From the NCBI GenBank assembly GCA_045537045.1, contig JAZSOS010000043.1, forward strand, positions 62,001-126,000: 64,000 bases of DNA. The letters run 5' to 3'. The DNA is from SIG480 sp045537045 (GTDB lineage Bacteria > Bacillota > Clostridia > Oscillospirales > JAAYXM01). The notes under the pieces were generated by a model. The model worked only from the letters and a program-made list of their open reading frames with translations, was not told the origin of the DNA and searched no databases. Numbering within the stretch: position 1 is the first letter of the stretch; each line of letters opens with the position of its first letter. This document shows, piece by piece, positions 17,988 to 25,430 of this stretch. The position numbers and the translations under genes are program-made.

Positions 17988-18473
17988 ATGAAAATCGCAG
18001 TATATCCCGGCAGCTTTGATCCGGTTACAAAAGGGCATCTTGATATTATTGAAAGAGCAGCGTCGATATTCGATAAGGTAATAGTTGTGGCTATGGTAAA
18101 CGCCAAGAAAAGACCTACGTTTACCCTTGAAGAGCGTTGCGGTTTTTTAAAGCGTGTCACGGCAGATTTTCCGAATGTTGAAATCACGTCATCCGATGCG
18201 CTTCTGGCAGAGTGGGTAAAGTCGATAGGAGACTGTGTGCTTATTAAGGGGCTTCGCGCTGTAAGTGACTTCGAAAGCGAATTTCAGATGGCGCTCATAA
18301 ACCGCAAAATCAACCCGAAGCTTGAAACTTTGTTTTTGCCGACGTCGGAAGAAAACTTGTATTTGTCGTCGAGCGTTGTAAAAGAAATATGCTCGCTCGG
18401 CGGAGATATTTCTCCGTTTGTACCGGAGACAATTTTGGGAGATGTAACAAAAAGACTCTTAAAGGGAGAATAG
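17988..18473 (+). CDS. coaD: Phosphopantetheine adenylyltransferase
   Basis: A 161-residue nucleotidyltransferase that makes dephospho-CoA from 4'-phosphopantetheine and ATP. The N-terminal YPGSFDPVTKGHLDII carries the T/HxGH-type ATP site. KGLRAVSDFESEFQMA and SSSVVKEICSLGGD are further family motifs. Length is standard. It lies 10 bases after rsmD in the same direction. Confidence 0.97.
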   Translation: MKIAVYPGSFDPVTKGHLDIIERAASIFDKVIVVAMVNAKKRPTFTLEERCGFLKRVTADFPNVEITSSDALLAEWVKSIGDCVLIKGLRAVSDFESEFQMALINRKINPKLETLFLPTSEENLYLSSSVVKEICSLGGDISPFVPETILGDVTKRLLKGE

Positions 18474-18508
18474 AGGCATTGCCTCAGAGGAAAGGAATGG
18501 TAGTGTAA

Positions 18509-18997
18509 ATGGCAAGCGGAATTGATGAATTGGTAAATATGCTGTATGAAATGGTGTCCGATGCATGGGCGTTGCCCTTCGGTGCCGAAAAATGTCTTAT
18601 CGAGCGTGAAAAGCTTCTTGACCTTATTGATGAAATCCGCGCAAATCTGCCTAAAGATTTAGAACAGGCTCGCGCAATTGTTGAAAACAGAAACGAAATC
18701 CTTGCCCAGGCAAAGAAAGAGGCAGAGGCAATCAAAAGTGCAGCAGAGGATCGTGCACGTCATATGGTTGCAGAGGATGAAATCGTCATAACCTCACGCC
18801 AGAAGGCAAATGAAATTATGTCTCTTGCGGAAAGCAAGGCAAAGGAGCTTCGCCGTGCGTCCAATGACTATGCTGAGGACACATTGCGCCGTCTTGAAAC
18901 AGTCATTGAGCAGGCTCTCAACGAAACACGCGAATCCAGAAAGCAGTTTAAATCCGCTGTTGTGAAAACTTCCGCAAAACCAGAAGAACAAAAATAA
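18509..18997 (+). CDS. Coiled-coil protein of unknown function, linked to coaD
   Basis: A 162-residue cytoplasmic protein with no membrane segment. After a conserved-looking head (MASGIDELVNMLYEMVSDAW) most of the chain from about residue 35 to 150 is an Ala/Glu/Lys/Arg-rich helix with heptad character. Such proteins often hit ATP-synthase b-subunit or DivIVA-type profiles only because of the coiled coil. It lies 35 bases after coaD and ends at a strong terminator. I cannot assign a function; a scaffold role would be a guess. Confidence 0.75.
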   Translation: MASGIDELVNMLYEMVSDAWALPFGAEKCLIEREKLLDLIDEIRANLPKDLEQARAIVENRNEILAQAKKEAEAIKSAAEDRARHMVAEDEIVITSRQKANEIMSLAESKAKELRRASNDYAEDTLRRLETVIEQALNETRESRKQFKSAVVKTSAKPEEQK

Positions 18998-19009
18998 CAA
19001 AACAACGTA

Positions 19010-19041
19010 AAAACCATCCCGCCGTCAGGCGGGATGGTTTT
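19010..19041 (+). terminator. Bidirectional intrinsic terminator
   Basis: AAAACCATCCCGCC and GGCGGGATGGTTTT pair perfectly around GTCA. It ends the coaD unit on the plus strand and faces the end of the PQ-loop gene on the minus strand. Confidence 0.9.
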
Positions 19042-19053
19042 ATAATTGGACTT

Positions 19054-19356
19054 TTAAGCAATAACGCCATTCTTCTTGTCGAGCTGCTTGTTTCTGTAGT
19101 AGAGGACAATATCCGCAGCGACCATAATGAAGTTGAGTATGTAGAAAATAAGAACATACCAGCTATGTGCAAACCACTCTGCAAAGTCAGGCTTTACGAA
19201 CTTGGATGCAATACCTGCAACATAGCCGAACTCAATGAGAAGAAGAAACAAAAGACTCTTGCCTTTAGCAGTTCTTGCTTTGTAGGACTTAAGAACGTTT
19301 GCCGGCCACGATGCACCAAAGCTTACAACCATTATAATTTCGAGAATTTCAGACAT
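19054..19356 (-). CDS. Small PQ-loop/SWEET-like membrane protein
   Basis: A 100-residue protein with three hydrophobic segments: near MSEILEIIMVVSFGASWP, LLFLLLIEFGYVAGIASKF and YVLIFYILNFIMVAADIVLYY. WPANVLKSYKARTAKGKSL resembles the PQ-loop motif of SemiSWEET-type half transporters, which dimerise to make a sugar or amino-acid pore. The start is the ATG preceded by GGAGG; the longer open frame has no ribosome site. It is divergent from a LysR gene 143 bases away. Substrate unknown; the family call is tentative. Confidence 0.6.
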   Translation of the reverse strand: MSEILEIIMVVSFGASWPANVLKSYKARTAKGKSLLFLLLIEFGYVAGIASKFVKPDFAEWFAHSWYVLIFYILNFIMVAADIVLYYRNKQLDKKNGVIA

Positions 19357-19445
19357 TTTAAAAACCTCCGTAATTAATTTTCGATATAATATTACCAAAT
19401 TTCTTCGTTATTGTAAATAATCAAATGACATAAGGTTGCTTTCAC

Positions 19446-19474
19446 TTGACAGTTAAGCTGAACTGTGCTACCAT
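19446..19474 (+). promoter_or_regulatory. Sigma-A promoter for the LysR gene
   Basis: TTGACA (19446-19451) and TACCAT (19469-19474) are separated by 17 bases and lie 25 bases before the start codon, in the divergent region shared with the PQ-loop gene. Confidence 0.65.
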
Positions 19475-19498
19475 AACATAAGAAGGGAGTGGGGATTG

Positions 19499-20365
19499 AT
19501 GGAACTTTTGCAATTGAGGTATTTCTGTGACGCGGCAGAGCTTGAAAACTTTTCACGCACCGCCGAAAAACACGGCGTACCGGTGTCGAATATATCCCAG
19601 ACTATAAAGCGCCTTGAACGTGAGCTTGAGTGTGAGCTTTTCATCCACGCGGCAAACAGAGTTATGCTCAACGAACAAGGACGCTTGTTTTATGACAACG
19701 CAAAAAAAGCGCTTGATGCGCTTGGTGAAGGACGGCTTGTCCTTGCAGACAGCAAGGATAATATTGCCGGTGAAATAAAAATCCTCGTTCTTACAAACCG
19801 TCGGGTGGTTACGCGTGCGATAGAGGATTTTAAGCAAAAATATCCGGAGGTAACATTTGTTATAAAGCATAACACCGGAACAAGCGGCGAGTTTGACCTC
19901 ATTATATGTGATGAATATTTTCCCAATGCTGATTTTGACACCACTGTGCTGCTGACAGAGGATATTCTTCTCGCACTGCATAAGGATAATCCGCTTGCAA
20001 CACGAGAACATCTCTCTGTTTCCGACTTAAAAAATGAGCGTTTTATAACAATGCCGGACGGCAGCAGTATGTATACCATAACAAAACGATTGTGTGAGGG
20101 ATTTGTGCCGAATATCGCCATCCAGAGTGATGACCCGTATTATATCAGAAAATATGTTGCAATGGGACTTGGAGTGGCGTTTTTTCCTGCAATGTCATGG
20201 CACGGTCAGTTCTCGGATGATGTAGTTTTTAAGAGTATAGGAACGGTCAGAAGAAGCACTGTAATCGCACGCAAAAAGGGAAAATATCTCACCCGCCGTG
20301 CAAAGCTTTTTATCAAAATGCTGCGGCACGCAGTTGAAGAAACAAATCCGTTGCAAAAAAGGTGA
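19499..20365 (+). CDS. LysR-family transcriptional regulator
   Basis: A 288-residue regulator. The winged helix-turn-helix is at residues 1-60 (LQLRYFCDAAELENFSRTAE, then SNISQTIKRLERELECELF), followed by the linker helix and two periplasmic-binding-like lobes. I use the ATG right after an in-frame TTG, behind AAGGGAGTGGGG. LysR regulators commonly act on the divergent neighbour and on themselves, so the PQ-loop gene is the obvious candidate target. The ligand is unknown. Confidence 0.9.
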   Translation: MELLQLRYFCDAAELENFSRTAEKHGVPVSNISQTIKRLERELECELFIHAANRVMLNEQGRLFYDNAKKALDALGEGRLVLADSKDNIAGEIKILVLTNRRVVTRAIEDFKQKYPEVTFVIKHNTGTSGEFDLIICDEYFPNADFDTTVLLTEDILLALHKDNPLATREHLSVSDLKNERFITMPDGSSMYTITKRLCEGFVPNIAIQSDDPYYIRKYVAMGLGVAFFPAMSWHGQFSDDVVFKSIGTVRRSTVIARKKGKYLTRRAKLFIKMLRHAVEETNPLQKR

Positions 20366-20373
20366 AAATTTGA

Positions 20374-20526
20374 TATAACAACCTCACGGCGTAGAGCCGA
20401 TGCCTTGCGGAGGCAAGCCATCGGACGCCTGAGAGAACGTTTTATCACAAATTATGAAAATCAGAGATTTTCCAAAGCTTCGCTTTATTGTTTTTTCTTG
20501 GACAGAAAAAACATTTATGGTATAAT
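20374..20526 (+). repeat. 153-bp dispersed repeat with outward promoter, copy 1
   Basis: This block matches 29558-29710 with no net gap and about 13 differences in 153 bases. It folds into a long hairpin at its left (GGCGT/ACGCC, CCGATG/CATCGG and CTTGC/GCAAG, loop GGAG), then small hairpins (AAAATC/GATTTT, AAAGC/GCTTT) and GTTTTTTCT/AGAAAAAAC. Its right end is a promoter, TTGGAC-17-TATAAT. It lies between the LysR gene and rsmE. Confidence 0.9.
20498..20526 (+). promoter_or_regulatory. Promoter at the end of repeat copy 1, for rsmE
   Basis: TTGGAC and TATAAT (20521-20526) are spaced by 17 bases. Transcription would start near 20533, about 24 bases before the rsmE TTG codon. Confidence 0.75.
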
Positions 20527-20556
20527 GTAATTCAAAGTATTGAAAGGGTGTTTTGT

Positions 20557-21288
20557 TTGCCGAGGTTTTTTGTTGACAAAAATCAGATAACGGATACCGC
20601 TGCGTATATAGAGAGCGAGGATGTAAAGCATATCCAACGCGTGCTCCGCCTGCGAGAAGGGGATATGATAACCGTTTGCGATAAATGCAAAACAGACTAT
20701 GAGTGTCGCATTTCAGATATCGCACCGGACAGGGTTTATGCGGAGATTGTCTCGTCCGGCGAAAATCGCGCGGAATCAAATGTCTGCCTGACGCTGTATC
20801 AGGGAATGCCTAAAAGTGATAAAATGGACTATATCGTTCAGAAATGTGTTGAACTTGGCGTTTCAAAAATTGTTCCTGTCATAACAAAGCGCGCTGTAAG
20901 CCGTCCGAATGATGCGGATAAAAAGGTTGCACGCTGGCAGAAAATTGCCGAAGAAGCCGCTAAACAGTGCGGCAGAGGTATTATTCCGGAAATTGGCAAA
21001 ATGCTCGGATTTGATGAGGCGCTCGCGGAAATGTGCGGAGAAAATATTCTTGCCATTATGCCGTATGAGTGTGAAACTGAAAATAAGCTCCGCGCGGTTC
21101 TTCGTGAGAGTGGAAAGAAAAATATAAGCATCTTCATTGGTCCGGAGGGCGGATTTGACGATATGGAAGCAGCTGTTGCAAGAAACCGCGGAGTGAAAAC
21201 AGTCACTCTCGGTCCGCGCATAATGCGGACGGAAACAGCACCTCTTGCTGTGTGCGCGGCTGTTATGTATGAACTTGGTGACTGGTAA
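20557..21288 (+). CDS. rsmE: 16S rRNA (uracil1498-N3)-methyltransferase RsmE
   Basis: A 243-residue SPOUT-class methyltransferase for U1498 of 16S rRNA. It has an N-terminal PUA-like part (PRFFVDKNQI, HIQRVLRLREGD) and the C-terminal knot motifs FIGPEGGFDDMEAA and LGPRIMRTETAPLA. I choose the TTG at 20557 with AAAGGG upstream. The longer frame runs back into the repeat's promoter and cannot be translated from that transcript. The next gene starts 13 bases later. Confidence 0.94.
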   Translation: MPRFFVDKNQITDTAAYIESEDVKHIQRVLRLREGDMITVCDKCKTDYECRISDIAPDRVYAEIVSSGENRAESNVCLTLYQGMPKSDKMDYIVQKCVELGVSKIVPVITKRAVSRPNDADKKVARWQKIAEEAAKQCGRGIIPEIGKMLGFDEALAEMCGENILAIMPYECETENKLRAVLRESGKKNISIFIGPEGGFDDMEAAVARNRGVKTVTLGPRIMRTETAPLAVCAAVMYELGDW

Positions 21289-21301
21289 GGAGAAAAATAA
21301 A

Positions 21302-22003
21302 ATGCAAGAAAGAATTCAGAAAATTATGGCATCCTGCGGTGTGTGCTCCCGCCGTGCCGCAGAAAAACTCATTCTCGACGGTAAGGTGCACGTCAATGGT
21401 GTGGTAGCATATCTTGGTGATAAAGCAGATGCCGATGCAGATGTTATCGAAGTGAACGGCAAAGTTATAAGCGGTGGCGAGCGCTATTATATAATGCTCA
21501 ATAAGCCACGAGGATATATAACGACGCTTGATGACGAGAAGGACAGAAAAACAGTAAGCGAGCTTGTTGACGTAGGAACGCGTGTTCATCCGATAGGCCG
21601 GCTTGATTATAACTCCGAGGGGCTGCTTCTTATGACAAACGACGGTGAGCTTACCTACCGCCTTACGCATCCGTCACACGAGATTCCTAAGGGGTATATA
21701 GTAACGGTGCGCGGGCATCTTGAAACCGCGCTCACAACGCTTAAATCTTCTATTGTAATTGACGGGCGCGAAACAAAACCTGCGGATGTTAACGTCTTGC
21801 GTGAAAATTCCGACGGCGGACTTTTGCATATCATAATTCGCGAGGGGAGAAATCGCCAGATTCGTCGTATGTGTGAAGCGGCAGACCTTAAGGTATTAAG
21901 GCTTAAGAGGATTACGATAGGAGACCTCGCATTGGACAAGATGCCTGCCGGAAGATGGCGGCACTTGACCGAAAGCGAAGTAAAATATTTAAAATCACTG
22001 TAA
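21302..22003 (+). CDS. rluB: RsuA/RluB-family pseudouridine synthase
   Basis: A 233-residue enzyme that isomerises uridine in rRNA. The N-terminal S4 RNA-binding domain begins MQERIQKIMASCGVCSRRAA. The catalytic Asp is in GRLDYNSEGLLLMTNDG, and REGRNRQIRRM is the C-terminal family motif. The ATG follows AAGGAG. RluB (23S U2605) is the usual assignment for the single S4-containing member in Firmicutes; an RsuA or RluE specificity is not excluded. Confidence 0.9.
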   Translation: MQERIQKIMASCGVCSRRAAEKLILDGKVHVNGVVAYLGDKADADADVIEVNGKVISGGERYYIMLNKPRGYITTLDDEKDRKTVSELVDVGTRVHPIGRLDYNSEGLLLMTNDGELTYRLTHPSHEIPKGYIVTVRGHLETALTTLKSSIVIDGRETKPADVNVLRENSDGGLLHIIIREGRNRQIRRMCEAADLKVLRLKRITIGDLALDKMPAGRWRHLTESEVKYLKSL

Positions 22004-22016
22004 AACAACAAATTAA

Positions 22017-22070
22017 CCGACAATCAGAAAAGGCAAATTTAAGCCTTGTGTGATTGTCGGTTTTGTTTTT
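22017..22070. terminator. Bidirectional terminator between rluB and pflA
   Basis: CCGACAATCA (22017-22026) pairs with TGATTGTCGG (22051-22060), with an inner AAGGC/GCCTT stem, followed by a T-rich run. The genes on both sides converge here. Confidence 0.85.
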
Positions 22071-22092
22071 TATATTGTCTTTTGTTTTTGCA

Positions 22093-22833
22093 CTATCGCA
22101 CACTGCGTATACCCTCAAGTATAAGCTTGCGCGCATGCGTTGCTTCATCACCTGTTGCATCCTGTACGCCTTCAAGTGGGTATTCAATTCCAAGCTCACG
22201 GTATTTTGAAACGCCCATTGTGTGATAGGGTAGAACTTCAAGCTCATTTACTGTTTTCAACTTGCCGATAAATTTGCCGAGCCGGATAAGTGCATTATGC
22301 TTATCTGTTATACCCGGAACAATGACGTGACGGATTCGGAGCGGGATTCCTTTTTCTGAGACATATTCTGCAAAACGCAGGATGTTTTCATTTGAATGTC
22401 CCGTAAGCTCTTTGTGAATGTCCGCGTCAATGTGTTTGATATCAAGCATAACAAGGTTGGTGAGTTTTAAAAGCTCATTGACCTTGGTTAAATACTCTGC
22501 GTTATCGGGATTAAAAGTAACGCCTGATGTATCAATACATGTGTGAATATTTTCGCTTTTCGCAAGACGAAAAAGCTCTGTTATAAATTCAAGCTGCAAC
22601 ATTGGCTCTCCGCCCGTTACAGTTATACCGCCGCCTTTGTAAAATTCGCGGTTCTTTTTATATTCACCGATTATCTCGCCTACGTGGACTTCTTCACCTG
22701 TATTTATTTTCCACGTATCGGGATTGTGACAGTACTTACAGCGCATAGGACAACCCTGAAGAAAAAGAACATACCTTATTCCGGGACCGTCAACTGTGCC
22801 GAAAGTTTCTCTTGAATGAACGTATCCGTGCAT
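22093..22833 (-). CDS. pflA: Pyruvate formate-lyase-activating enzyme
   Basis: A 246-residue radical-SAM activase. The cluster motif is CPMRCKYC (Cx3Cx2C), followed by GGGITVTGGEPMLQ. It places the glycyl radical on pyruvate formate-lyase under anaerobic conditions, using SAM and a 4Fe-4S cluster. It is the last gene of the pfl unit: its start codon overlaps the stop of the small glycyl-radical gene by one base, so translation is probably coupled. Confidence 0.96.
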   Translation of the reverse strand: MHGYVHSRETFGTVDGPGIRYVLFLQGCPMRCKYCHNPDTWKINTGEEVHVGEIIGEYKKNREFYKGGGITVTGGEPMLQLEFITELFRLAKSENIHTCIDTSGVTFNPDNAEYLTKVNELLKLTNLVMLDIKHIDADIHKELTGHSNENILRFAEYVSEKGIPLRIRHVIVPGITDKHNALIRLGKFIGKLKTVNELEVLPYHTMGVSKYRELGIEYPLEGVQDATGDEATHARKLILEGIRSVR

Positions 22834-23075
22834 CAGATTTTGTCGTGGAACGTTCTTGAGATAACTTCGTCCTGCTGTTCGCGTGTAAGGTTGTTGAAGT
22901 TTACAGCATACCCGCTTACTCTTACGGTAAGCTGCGGGTATTTTTCGGGATGCGCTTGCGCATCGAGAAGTGTTTCTTTTGTAAATACGTTCACGTTTAA
23001 GTGGTGGCCGCCTTTTTTGACGTAACCGTCAAGCATATTTACAAGATTATCTATCTGGTTTTTGCTGACTGACAT
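22833..23075 (-). CDS. Glycyl-radical subunit of a split pyruvate formate-lyase (GrcA-like)
   Basis: An 80-residue protein matching only the C-terminal domain of pyruvate formate-lyase. It contains GGHHLNVNVFTKETLLDAQ, HPEKYPQLTVRVSGYAV with the radical Gly, and LTREQQDEVISRTF. It has its own GGAGGAAA site and ATG. The upstream gene ends without this domain, so the enzyme is presumably assembled from two chains. E. coli GrcA/YfiD and phage T4 Y06I are known free-standing versions that repair damaged enzyme; here it would be the only glycyl-radical source in this locus. Confidence 0.9.
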   Translation of the reverse strand: MSVSKNQIDNLVNMLDGYVKKGGHHLNVNVFTKETLLDAQAHPEKYPQLTVRVSGYAVNFNNLTREQQDEVISRTFHDKI

Positions 23076-23097
23076 TTTGGTTTCCTCCTGTGAAAAG

Positions 23098-25203
23098 TTA
23101 TTCGGCGTTATCTGTATCAAGTCCCTCGAAAAGAGTAGGGCTGATGCAGCCACCGGTAGCGCAATCAATATCAAGATCACCTATAAAGATATGGTCATCC
23201 TTTCCGAGTGCGCCCGGAATGATTGAGAATGTGTTTGAAATTCCGTCCATTGCATCGCGGAAGGGAAGCTTTGAAACAGATGCAAGAGAGGCGACAGCAC
23301 CATGCGTGTCGCGCCTGTGCATCGGGTTTGCACCCGGGGCAAAGGCTTCTCCGCGTTTGCGTCCGTCCGGAGTTGAACCTGTGTTCTTTCCGTAGACGAC
23401 ATTTGAAGTAATAGTAAGAATTGACGTTGTGGGAATACTGTTTCTGTAGGTGTGGTTTTTCCTTATATGCTCCATAAAGCGGTGGACTATATCATATGCA
23501 AGCTCATCGACGCGGTCATCATCGTTTCCGTATTTCGGAAAATCGCCCTCAACCTCATAATCCACTGCAAGTCCGTCGGCGTTTCTTATAACGCGCACCT
23601 TTGCATATTTTATAGCAGAAAGTGAGTCTGCAACAACCGAAAGGCCTGCAATACCGGTTGCAAACCATCGTGTGACCTTCTTGTCGTGAAGTGCCATCTG
23701 TATCTTTTCATAGCAATATTTATCGTGCATATAATGGATAATGTTAAGGGTGTTGACATAAACGCCCGCAAGCCATTTCATCATGTCGTCATACTTTTCA
23801 AAGACTTCATCAAAATCGAGATATTCAGAAGTTATCGGGCGGTATTTCGGACCGACCTGCTTTCCGGTTATCTCATCGACACCGCCGTTGATAGCGTAGA
23901 GAAGGCATTTTGCAAGGTTTGCACGCGCACCGAAAAACTGCATTTCCTTGCCAACTTTCATTGAAGAAACACAACAGGCTATTGCATAGTCATCACCGTG
24001 GTTAAAGCGCATCAGGTCATCGTTCTCATACTGAATGGAAGATGTTTCTATTGACAATTTTGCACAGTAGCGCTTGAAATTCATCGGAAGCCTTGTTGAC
24101 CAGAGTACGGTAAGGTTCGGCTCTGGTGCAGGACCGAGATTTGTTAGAGTATGCAGATATCTGTAAGACATCTTTGTAACCATATGCCGTCCGTCTATCG
24201 CAACACCGCCTATTGATTCCGTAACCCACTGCGGGTCACCGGAGAAGAGTGCGTTATATTCCGGCGTTCTTGCAAACTTTATCATACGGAGCTTCATTAT
24301 GAAATGGTCTACCATTTCCTGAATTTCAGATTCCGTGAATACTCCGTTTTTCAGGTCACGCTCTGCATATATGTCAAGGAATGTGGATGTTCTGCCAAGC
24401 GACATCGCCGCACCGTTTTGCTCCTTTACCGCCGCAAGATACCCGAAATACAGCCACTGGATTGCTTCTTTCGTGTTACGTGCGGGTTTTGAAATGTCAT
24501 AGCCGTAGCTCTGCGCCATTTCTTTGAGCGAATGAAGAGCGCGTATCTGCTCGGAAAGCTCTTCGCGGTCTCGGATTATTTCCGAGTACATCGCAGAACG
24601 GGTTGTCTCTTTCTGCGCTTCCTTGTCCTCAATAAGTCTGTCAACACCATACAGCGCAACGCGGCGGTAGTCACCGATTATTCTTCCTCTTCCGTAAGCG
24701 TCGGGAAGACCGGTTATAATATGGCTCGAACGGCAGGCGCGCATTTCGGGTGTATATGCATCAAAAACTCCCGCATTGTGCGTTTTTCTGTGCGTTTCAA
24801 AAAACTCCTTGACCCCGGCATCAATCTCATATCCGTTGTCGCGGCAGGCTTTTTCTGCCATGCGGATTCCACCGTAGGGCATAAGTGCACGTTTGAGCGG
24901 CTTGTCCGTTTGGAATCCGACGATTTTTTCCTTGTCTTTGTCAAGATATCCCGGTTCGTGCGAGGTGATGGTAGATATGATTTTTGTGTCCATATCAAGA
25001 ACCCCGCCCGCTTCACGCTCTTTTTTAAATAAGTCAAGAGCTGCGTTCCAAAGCGAAACCGTGTTGTCGGTAGGGCAGGCGAGAAAAGCCTCGTCTCCGT
25101 CATAGGGTGTATAATTATGCTTTATAAAGCTGCGTACATGGATTTCCTTTTTCCATGTTCCGCCTTCAAAGGCATTCCAGTATTCGTTGGTAAAGTTTGT
25201 CAT
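23098..25203 (-). CDS. pflB: Pyruvate formate-lyase, catalytic subunit lacking the glycyl-radical domain
   Basis: A 701-residue 10-stranded barrel enzyme converting pyruvate and CoA to acetyl-CoA and formate. It begins MTNFTNEYWNAFEGGTWKKE and carries the adjacent active cysteines in AIACCVSSMKVG (about residue 411). The barrel runs to NTFSIIPGALGKDD, where usual enzymes (about 740-760 residues) continue into the glycine-radical domain. Here a roughly 28-residue tail with two Cys follows instead, and the radical domain is encoded 22 bases downstream. Promoter elements at 25248-25276. Confidence 0.94.
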   Translation of the reverse strand: MTNFTNEYWNAFEGGTWKKEIHVRSFIKHNYTPYDGDEAFLACPTDNTVSLWNAALDLFKKEREAGGVLDMDTKIISTITSHEPGYLDKDKEKIVGFQTDKPLKRALMPYGGIRMAEKACRDNGYEIDAGVKEFFETHRKTHNAGVFDAYTPEMRACRSSHIITGLPDAYGRGRIIGDYRRVALYGVDRLIEDKEAQKETTRSAMYSEIIRDREELSEQIRALHSLKEMAQSYGYDISKPARNTKEAIQWLYFGYLAAVKEQNGAAMSLGRTSTFLDIYAERDLKNGVFTESEIQEMVDHFIMKLRMIKFARTPEYNALFSGDPQWVTESIGGVAIDGRHMVTKMSYRYLHTLTNLGPAPEPNLTVLWSTRLPMNFKRYCAKLSIETSSIQYENDDLMRFNHGDDYAIACCVSSMKVGKEMQFFGARANLAKCLLYAINGGVDEITGKQVGPKYRPITSEYLDFDEVFEKYDDMMKWLAGVYVNTLNIIHYMHDKYCYEKIQMALHDKKVTRWFATGIAGLSVVADSLSAIKYAKVRVIRNADGLAVDYEVEGDFPKYGNDDDRVDELAYDIVHRFMEHIRKNHTYRNSIPTTSILTITSNVVYGKNTGSTPDGRKRGEAFAPGANPMHRRDTHGAVASLASVSKLPFRDAMDGISNTFSIIPGALGKDDHIFIGDLDIDCATGGCISPTLFEGLDTDNAE

Positions 25204-25247
25204 TCTTGGTATCCTTCCTTCGGATTATCATTCTAATATTCTAATAT

Positions 25248-25276
25248 ATTATACTACAAAATGATTGTTATTACAA
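25248..25276 (-). promoter_or_regulatory. Promoter of the pfl operon with overlapping palindrome
   Basis: On the minus strand TTGTAA (25271-25276) and TATAAT (25248-25253) are spaced 17 bases. The perfect inverted repeat ATTGT-TATT-ACAAT (25264-25277) covers the -35 element and could be an operator for a redox or energy regulator. Confidence 0.6.
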
Positions 25277-25358
25277 TAAAAATATAGGAATTAATATATA
25301 GCAATTTCTGTATGTTTTTCATTAAAATATACGAAATAAAAAAATTGTAAATTTTTGC

Positions 25359-25387
25359 TTGCAAAAGGGAATTGGTGGTGGTATAAT
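25359..25387 (+). promoter_or_regulatory. Sigma-A promoter for the antiporter gene
   Basis: TTGCAA (25359-25364) and TATAAT (25382-25387) with a 17-base spacer, 43 bases before the start codon. Confidence 0.75.
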
Positions 25388-25430
25388 CTAATAGTTTGAT
25401 TATTACGTAATAAAGGAAGCGAATTATTTT

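Noticed and set aside
22833..25203. Split pyruvate formate-lyase as a simple frameshift
   Set aside because: The large chain has a distinct tail and the small gene has its own Shine-Dalgarno and ATG, so one inserted or deleted base would not restore a normal protein.
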